Shown here: positions 7,591-12,586 of the stretch, one piece after another
How the letters are laid out: every line of letters begins with the position of its first letter
Numbering within the stretch: the first letter of the stretch is position 1
Assembly (NCBI GenBank): GCA_003024985.2
Contig: PXIH01S0001394.1
Direction: 5' to 3' (one strand)
DNA: 12,586 nucleotides
DNA from: Euperipatoides rowelli
Lineage: Eukaryota; Onychophora; Udeonychophora; Euonychophora; Peripatopsidae
The notes under the pieces: model-generated
The model's database searches: none
What the model saw: the letters and a program-made list of their open reading frames with translations, nothing else
What the model was told of the DNA's origin: nothing
Position numbers and translations under genes: made by a program

Positions 7591-8169
7591 ACATACATAT
7601 GATTTTATATATATAATATTTACATTTATTACAATTTTTACATTCAAATTGCTACACACTCGATCATTTTCATCTATATTCCTTATTAGTTTCTTCTGAA
7701 TTCTAATGTTGGTTATTTTCGAGGGCATGTTTTCCCACCTTCATCTTTTTATTTTGAAGACTAAGTCTCTGGTTTCTGAAGATTGGCTTTAACCAGACTT
7801 TTTAACTATATATAAAAAAAAAAACCTTTGGAGTACTTAGACTCAGAAAAAAAAATGAAGATGTAATGTGCCCCCTCCCTCCCTCTCTCACTCCCTCCAG
7901 AGATGAAACCATCTCCCATGAGTACATGTATAAAATAGTTCAGTGGTCATGAATAATGGCACATGATCACCATGCCTTGATGCATCTCATCTTTTTATGG
8001 ATGCCAAGATGTTGATCATTGAACATTTAAGTCTAATTTACTCAATGTAAGATTTCTTTATATCTCTGACTACTTAAACACACAAAAAAATTTACTCCTG
8101 CATGGAGAAAATAACATACACCCTGGAGTTAATCAAATTAACTGGGTCACAACAGTGCAATTAGTGATG
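7591..8169. other. AT-rich spacer with a C/T tract
   Basis: No gene was found on either strand. It contains TATATATA-like stretches, an A11 run near 7816 and an A9 run near 7846, and a pyrimidine tract at 7871-7899 (CCCCCTCCCTCCCTCTCTC and onward) with triplex-forming potential. A GAGATG/CATCTC hairpin (7900-7915) directly follows the tract. Confidence 0.5.
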
Positions 8170-8189
8170 GAGGCTTGTTAATAAGCCTC
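8170..8189. repeat. 7-bp hairpin GAGGCTT/AAGCCTC
   Basis: GAGGCTT (8170-8176) and AAGCCTC (8183-8189) are exact reverse complements with a 6-base loop, lying just upstream of the short ORF remnant. Function is unknown. Confidence 0.55.
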
Positions 8190-8212
8190 TGTAGAAGACA
8201 ACGGAAGTCATC

Positions 8213-8428
8213 ATGCCCAAAGGTAAACCTACTCCATAAAGTTTTAATGCTGATGCTAGTAGTAATAGTTCACTTACCCAGACTGTTCTTCTGGAGCTTT
8301 CATCTGCCAACCAACAGCCAAATATCTCTGAAAGTGATCCAAGGATTTCACAAAGACAATACAATGCTTCTGAGGTATCAACATCGGTTGGATCTTTTTT
8401 AAGTATAGCCTACCCATCATGTTCATAG
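8213..8428 (+). pseudogene. short S/Q/N-rich ORF remnant, unrecognised
   Basis: An ATG at 8213 opens with MPKGKPTP and meets a TAA at 8237-8239. The same frame then runs 62 sense codons to a TAG at 8426-8428. The peptide is rich in Ser, Asn, Gln and Thr (SSNSSLTQTVLLELSSANQQ, ISESDPRISQRQYNASEV), which looks more like a real disordered protein segment than AT-rich noise. It could be the N-terminus of a transposon-encoded protein or a decayed exon. Other open frames here (8175-8402 plus, 8161-8364 minus) are overlapping alternatives and look less natural. No family is recognised and no splice sites were convincing. Confidence 0.28.
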
Positions 8429-8834
8429 ATGACATCACTACCTTTTTCCCATTTACATTCAGTCCTTATTTTGCCTAAGAGTCATTGAATACCGATTTAA
8501 CATCAAAGCTCCTTTTAACTTTCACCATTCAACAGTAAAGAAAAATGTCCTATTCATAAGCTGCACCACTGGTTTGAATAGGACTGCAATACCAAGAAAG
8601 CATAACTGATAAATGTGAAACCCTTTCAAATTCGTTCCCAACTTACAATATTTTCAGATACTCAGTAAACAGATATCAAGTACCAACTGCAATCATAAAT
8701 AAATAAATAAACAAACTAACAAACAGGCCATACCACACAAAAACAACAAAACAGATAGTATAAATGAGAACAGGAGCTCTTAAAACATGTCTACACCCCA
8801 CCAAGCAAAACAACTATTTTGGATTGTATAAATG
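8429..8834. other. AT-rich spacer, no gene seen
   Basis: No motif-bearing frame was found. A short AAAT/AAAC array (about 8697-8727) is the only evident structure. Confidence 0.5.
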
Positions 8835-9155
8835 TCTGTCTGTCAGTACAGTTTTCAATGTATTGATCTGTCTATATCTGCCTATTTGTCTATCTTCATG
8901 TTTATACAAACTATCTATCTATGTATCTATCTTTCTATCTGTAATAAATACCTTAGTTAAAGATAAAACATATTGATCAATAGCAAGAAAAAGGTAATTG
9001 GCACAGCCTAGAGTCCATCTGCCAATCCATCCTTCTATCTGTCTGTCTATTTGACTGTCTGCCTGTCACTCACTGAACCTTGGACCGAAACTACCTTCCT
9101 ATTAATTAATTTTGCCTATCTTTCTCCTATCGATCTATCAATCGATCTAAAAATC
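8835..9155. repeat. degenerate TCTG/TCTA tetranucleotide repeats
   Basis: Two patches (about 8835-8942 and 9018-9155) carry runs of TCTG, TCTA, CTAT and GATC steps, such as CTGTCTGTC and CTATCTATCTATGTATC. They are decayed microsatellites. The 70-codon open frame over the first patch is an artefact of the repeat. Confidence 0.75.
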
Positions 9156-9206
9156 TATTTCAAAATTTCCATAATAAATATCTGTCATCTATAAATCATT
9201 TATTTA

Positions 9207-9207
<1 letters not shown>

Positions 9208-9243
<36 letters not shown>
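9208..9243. repeat. perfect ATT microsatellite, 12 units
   Basis: Twelve uninterrupted ATT units end exactly where the MITE-like terminal inverted repeat begins (9244). Confidence 0.95.
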
Positions 9244-9832
9244 TGAAAATACTACTAACACATACAAATATAGAATAAAATTTTCAACCATCTTACTTAG
9301 AAACAAAGGTGAAAAAATTATATTTACAGTAAAATAGAAAAATAAAATAGCATGTCTTAAGCATTATAATACATTGATTCATTAGTATTTACTACTACTA
9401 TAATACTATATATAATTGGAGTGATTTGAAAGTTTAGAAAAAACCTATAAATCATGTTAATGATTTTTTAATTTTTCAAAATGCTCTGCTATCTTTGGAC
9501 AGAATCTTAAAATATTTTGATATGAGCTCCCCCAGGTGACAAATAAGTGAACTAATTCAAAATATCATTTTTGCTAAAAGTGTGGTTTTGAATTATATCA
9601 TTCTCACCCTTTCAATTATATAATGCAAATAATACTATTAGCCAACACACATTTAGCTCTGATATCACATTTTATTTCTTGACTATAATAGTTTCTGGTT
9701 TTTGTCTTCATCAGAAGGGGACAAGTAATGCCATTAATACAATCTAATTTTTTCACCTTTGCTTCTGAATAAGATGAATAGAAATTTTGTTCTACATTTG
9801 TACACAGAATCTAGTTGTGTTAGCATTTTCAA
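9244..9832. mobile_element. MITE-like element with long imperfect terminal inverted repeats
   Basis: The left end from TTGAAAAT (9244) through TACAAATATAGAA, CATCTTACTTAG (9289-9300) and CAAAGGTGAAAAAATTA matches the reverse complement of the right end (about 9743 to 9832), which has CATCTTATTCAG and CAAAGGTGAAAAAATTA. The arms are about 75-90 bases with a gap of roughly 10 in the left arm. The interior has no transposase frame, so it is non-autonomous. No target-site duplication is clear because the left flank is microsatellite. The superfamily is not assigned. Confidence 0.68.
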
Positions 9833-9890
9833 GCCATTTTTTAGGTTTGCTTATAGACTGTATTATGGTCTTAGAATCCAAATAAAGGCA

Positions 9891-10176
9891 TTAACCCTTT
9901 CTACTCCAATAAAATTTTTAATATATGATCCCATTATACTCCATATTATTAAAAACAATTGCATTGTTCTAAATCTCCTGATTTTAATTTTAGTTTTTTT
10001 TTTTAAAAAATCAATTTAGTCCTTTTAACATAAATTTTACTTATTTGAAGCATTTTTCAGTCTAACAATGATTATAGAATTGTAAGAGAAAATGTAGATA
10101 TAATATCTACAGTAGAGTGCAAGCTAAGTTTTTATAATGTAGATATAATATCTACATTTAAAGGAAAAAGGGTTAA
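9891..10176. mobile_element. piggyBac-like MITE flanked by TTAA
   Basis: The left end is TTAA then CCCTTT (9891-9900); the right end is AAAGGG then TTAA (10167-10176). TTAA target duplication with a CCC-type terminus is the established signature of piggyBac-class elements. Between the TTAA copies are 278 bases with no open transposase frame. The inverted match is only about 12 bases (CATTAACCCTTT including flank). It seems to have inserted into the inverted MITE copy or beside it. Confidence 0.5.
10093..10158. repeat. duplicated 19-bp palindrome TGTAGATAT-A-ATATCTACA
   Basis: Two identical near-perfect palindromes (10093-10111 and 10138-10156) have 9-base arms around a single A. The second extends to 11-base arms (10136-10158). 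They lie close to the right end of the TTAA-flanked element and are probably subterminal repeats of it. Confidence 0.85.
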
Positions 10177-10177
10177 T

Positions 10178-10411
10178 GTATAACTTGTCTCTTCTGATGA
10201 AGGCAAAAACCAGAAACCAATGGTCAAGTTGTAAAATAAGGTGATAATATCAGATCTAACAGAGTGTTGGATACTGGTATTAATTTGCAGTATATAATTA
10301 AGTATATAGCAGTATTAAATACTAATGCATTGATGTCTAGGCATCTATGCCATTTTATTTTTATATTTTACTGTAAATATAATTTTTTTACCTTTGTGTC
10401 TGAATAAGATG
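10178..10411 (-). mobile_element. inverted partial copy of the same MITE
   Basis: Read on the minus strand from 10411, it starts CATCTTATTCAG, then CAAAGGTAAAAAAATTATA and TTTACAGTAAAATA, aligning with 9289 onward at roughly 90 percent over the first 65 bases by eye. Later it aligns with 9619-9717, including CTGGTTTTTG-CTTCATCAGAAG (9695-9717 versus 10212-10191). About 200 bases at 9420-9615 of the first copy are absent, so one copy has an insertion or the other a deletion. The two copies face each other and could form a long foldback. Confidence 0.72.
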
Positions 10412-10500
10412 ATAAATTATTATTAATTATTATTATTATTATTATTAATTGTTATTAATTATTGTTTATTATTATTAACTATTATTTATTATTATTAATA
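10412..10500. repeat. imperfect ATT/TTA microsatellite
   Basis: ATTATT and TTAATT units start right after the terminus of the inverted MITE copy (10411) and grade into the pyrimidine/A satellite. Confidence 0.9.
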
Positions 10501-11667
10501 ATTATCATATATCATTTCAACATCATATCTATCTCCTATCATCTCATATCACCATTTCATATCACCATTTTATATTTATCATTACATATATCCTATCATC
10601 ATCTCATATCATCTATCATCATCTCATATCATCTATCATCATCTCATATCATCTATCATCATCATCTCATATTATCTATCATCTCATATAATTCTCATAT
10701 TATCTTTCATCTCCTAATTATCTATCATCATCTATCATTCTCATATCTTCGATCATCTCATCATCTCTCATCATCTATCATCTATCATCATCTATCATTC
10801 TCATATCTTCGATCATCTCATCATCTCTCATCATCTATCATCATATCATCTATCATTCCATATCTCATATATCATCTATAATCTCATATTTCATATCTCC
10901 CATTATCATCTCATATTTTCTATCAACAGCTCATATAATCTCATATCATCTATCATCTCATATCTCCTATCATTATCTCATATCTCCTATCATCTCATAT
11001 CATCTTCATCTCATAACATCTCATATCATCTATCTTCATCTCATATTACTTACTATCATTTCATATCTCATATCATCTCATATAATCTCCTTATATCATC
11101 TATCATCTCATATCATTTCATATCTCCTACCAGTATCTCATATCTTCTATCATCATCTCATATCATTATCTCATTATATCCTATCTCATATCCTCTATTA
11201 TCATCTCATATCATCTACCAACTTTTATCTCCTATCATTATATTTATATCCTAACATCTCATATCTCCTATCATCTCATACCATCTATCATCATCTCCTA
11301 TCATATTATCTCCTCATTATCTCATATCTCCTATCTCATATTTCCTATCATCATCTCATGTCATCCCCTATTATTTCATATTATATCCTATCATCTCATA
11401 TCATCTATCATATCTCCTATAATCATATATCATCACCTAACATCATATCATATCATCTCTTATCATATATCATATCATATCCTATCATTATATCATATCT
11501 CCTTTCATCATCTCTTATCATCTCATATCATACATCATCTCATATCATCTATCCTCATATATCATCTATCATCTCATACCAAATATCTAATATCTCCTAT
11601 CACCATCTCATCTATCATCTCATCTCATATCATCTCGTATTTCCTATCATCTCATATCATCTATCAT
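10501..11667. repeat. CATCTCATATCATCTATC satellite, almost G-free on plus strand
   Basis: About 1.17 kb of degenerate tandem units built from CATCTCATAT, CATCTATCAT and TCTCCTATCAT. A clear 20-base period occurs near 10596-10660 and elsewhere the units vary. Only six G residues occur on this strand (10751, 10811, 10929, 11133, 11360, 11637). Open frames such as 10462-10881 and 11358-11669 (His/Ser/Ile/Tyr repeats) are artefacts of the repeat. Confidence 0.93.
10720..10842. repeat. exact 60-bp tandem duplication inside the satellite
   Basis: Positions 10721-10780 and 10781-10840 are identical base for base, including the rare TTCGATC. Such exactness in otherwise diverged satellite marks a recent duplication. 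Confidence 0.93.
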
Positions 11668-12586
11668 AGGGATCCCATAAATTTAAAATTATAAAATGGG
11701 ACGATCTTTGTCAAGGGGGGGGGGGGAGAATAAAAAATGTTGTGCATGAATGTGTCAAAAACTCATTATGTTAAATTCTTTTTTTTTTATAAATATAATA
11801 AATTATGACCAAAAATCATTAAATGTACATGTCTCTTGTGCATTTTGCTAATTATTAAAAATAATAATTGACAATTCTTATGCTTATTATAGTTGTCAGT
11901 GCAGTTTGCTAGCGAAAAATATACTATACAGTATAGTAAATGCTGCCTGTAAATCTAAGTGTGCCGCTCCTCAGTTGTCAAGATCTAGAGAATATAATTT
12001 TTTAAATACTCGAAATACTGAATAAGTAAGTACTCACAGAAAATATTTATTAATAATAGAGTAATTATTAGAAGTGCATTTCCTTCAGTTCTAATATAGA
12101 AGCAAGTCATTAGCAGATAAAAAATGTATCTTCTCATCTACCATTAAACTCCATGAAAAACAAAATTAACTGAATTTACTCAATATATTATTTACACCAA
12201 TTCAGTCATAATCCCGAAAACTGAAACCTGGCTCACTAAGTTAACAAACAATAGCGAACTTGAAATGAATGGCTATCATTTTGAGAGAAGAGACAATTTT
12301 TTTTTTTAAAAAAAAAAAAGGTGATGGCTTGTTGTTTTTACTATAGACGGACATTGAGGAGTGAGGTCTCTATTGATGTTATGATTTTTAAAAATAAAAT
12401 TATTTTGTGAAAAGATAGATAATTAATGTAAAAAAAGTTTGAATTTCTCGAGGATTGTTAATTTTGCGAAAATCTACTTTGAAGAAGTGATCGCACTTTT
12501 ATGTCAATTGAATGCAATAACTGGACGCCCTCAAGTCTCAACTAATGTCCCTGTGCAATGTGCATGCCTAATGCTAACATTTCACT
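11668..12586. other. AT-rich single-copy-like DNA, no gene seen
   Basis: No motif-bearing open frame on either strand. It contains GGGATCCC (about 11669-11676), a G12 run at 11715-11726, a TACTATAC-A-GTATAGTA palindrome (11922-11938) and a T11A12 tract (12297-12319) that is itself self-complementary. Confidence 0.55.

Noticed and set aside
8764-8976. 70-codon frame with cysteine-rich repeats (CLYLPICLSS)
   Set aside because: It is produced by the TCTG/TCTA microsatellite.
9759-10019. 86-codon plus-strand frame
   Set aside because: It spans the MITE terminus and the piggyBac-like MITE, is I/L/N/F-rich and carries no domain.
10501-11667. CRISPR array
   Set aside because: There are no unique spacers between constant repeats. 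The units are contiguous, degenerate and of variable length, in a eukaryotic context without cas genes.
10462-11669. Plus-strand open frames encoding H/S/I/Y repeats
   Set aside because: They arise from the CATCTCATATC satellite, which contains few stop codons. No start context or non-repeat sequence is present.

Overview
The window looks like non-coding-rich DNA from an AT-rich animal genome, probably a marine invertebrate. The evidence is a decayed CR1/L2-type non-LTR retrotransposon, MITE-like inverted repeats, long microsatellites and a G-poor satellite, and apparent intron boundaries (AG|GT, T-rich tract then AG). No bacterial operon, Shine-Dalgarno site, rRNA or clear tRNA is seen. The lineage cannot be fixed; two TAGGCCTA-type palindromes (about 452-462 and 2799-2808) fit several invertebrate and fish genomes. 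Single ambiguous bases (N) at 3122 and 5111 suggest a draft assembly.

Layout. 1-922 (minus strand): an unrecognised protein-coding-like segment. It has a good candidate exon at 748-922 with plausible splice sites, then a possible continuation from 466 down to the window edge that carries one frame change and three TAA codons. A weak tRNA-like SINE head lies in the putative intron. About 957-2480: no supportable gene, but a perfect 12-bp hairpin and a 16-bp tandem repeat. About 2480-7590 (plus strand): an almost full-length but dead CR1/L2-clade element, strongly purine-rich on the plus strand. ORF1 has a PHD-like zinc finger, an acidic coiled-coil-like middle and an SGNH esterase. ORF2 has an APE endonuclease, a reverse transcriptase and a C-terminal His/Cys region. 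Stops and frameshifts interrupt it, and catalytic residues are lost in all three enzymes.

7590-9200: AT-rich spacer with a C/T tract, a short serine/glutamine-rich ORF remnant (8213-8428) and degenerate TCTA/TCTG repeats. 9208-10500: a composite of non-autonomous DNA transposons, with a MITE-like inverted-repeat element (9244-9832), an inverted partial copy of it (10178-10411) and a TTAA-flanked piggyBac-like MITE between them. ATT microsatellites bound both sides. 10501-11667: a CATCTCATATCATCTATC-type satellite with only six G residues on the plus strand. 11668-12586: unremarkable AT-rich DNA with a poly-G run, a short palindrome and a T11A12 tract.

No gene network can be inferred. The mobile element ORFs would once have worked together in target-primed retrotransposition but are now pseudogenes. 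The best candidate for something undescribed is the left-edge minus-strand coding segment.
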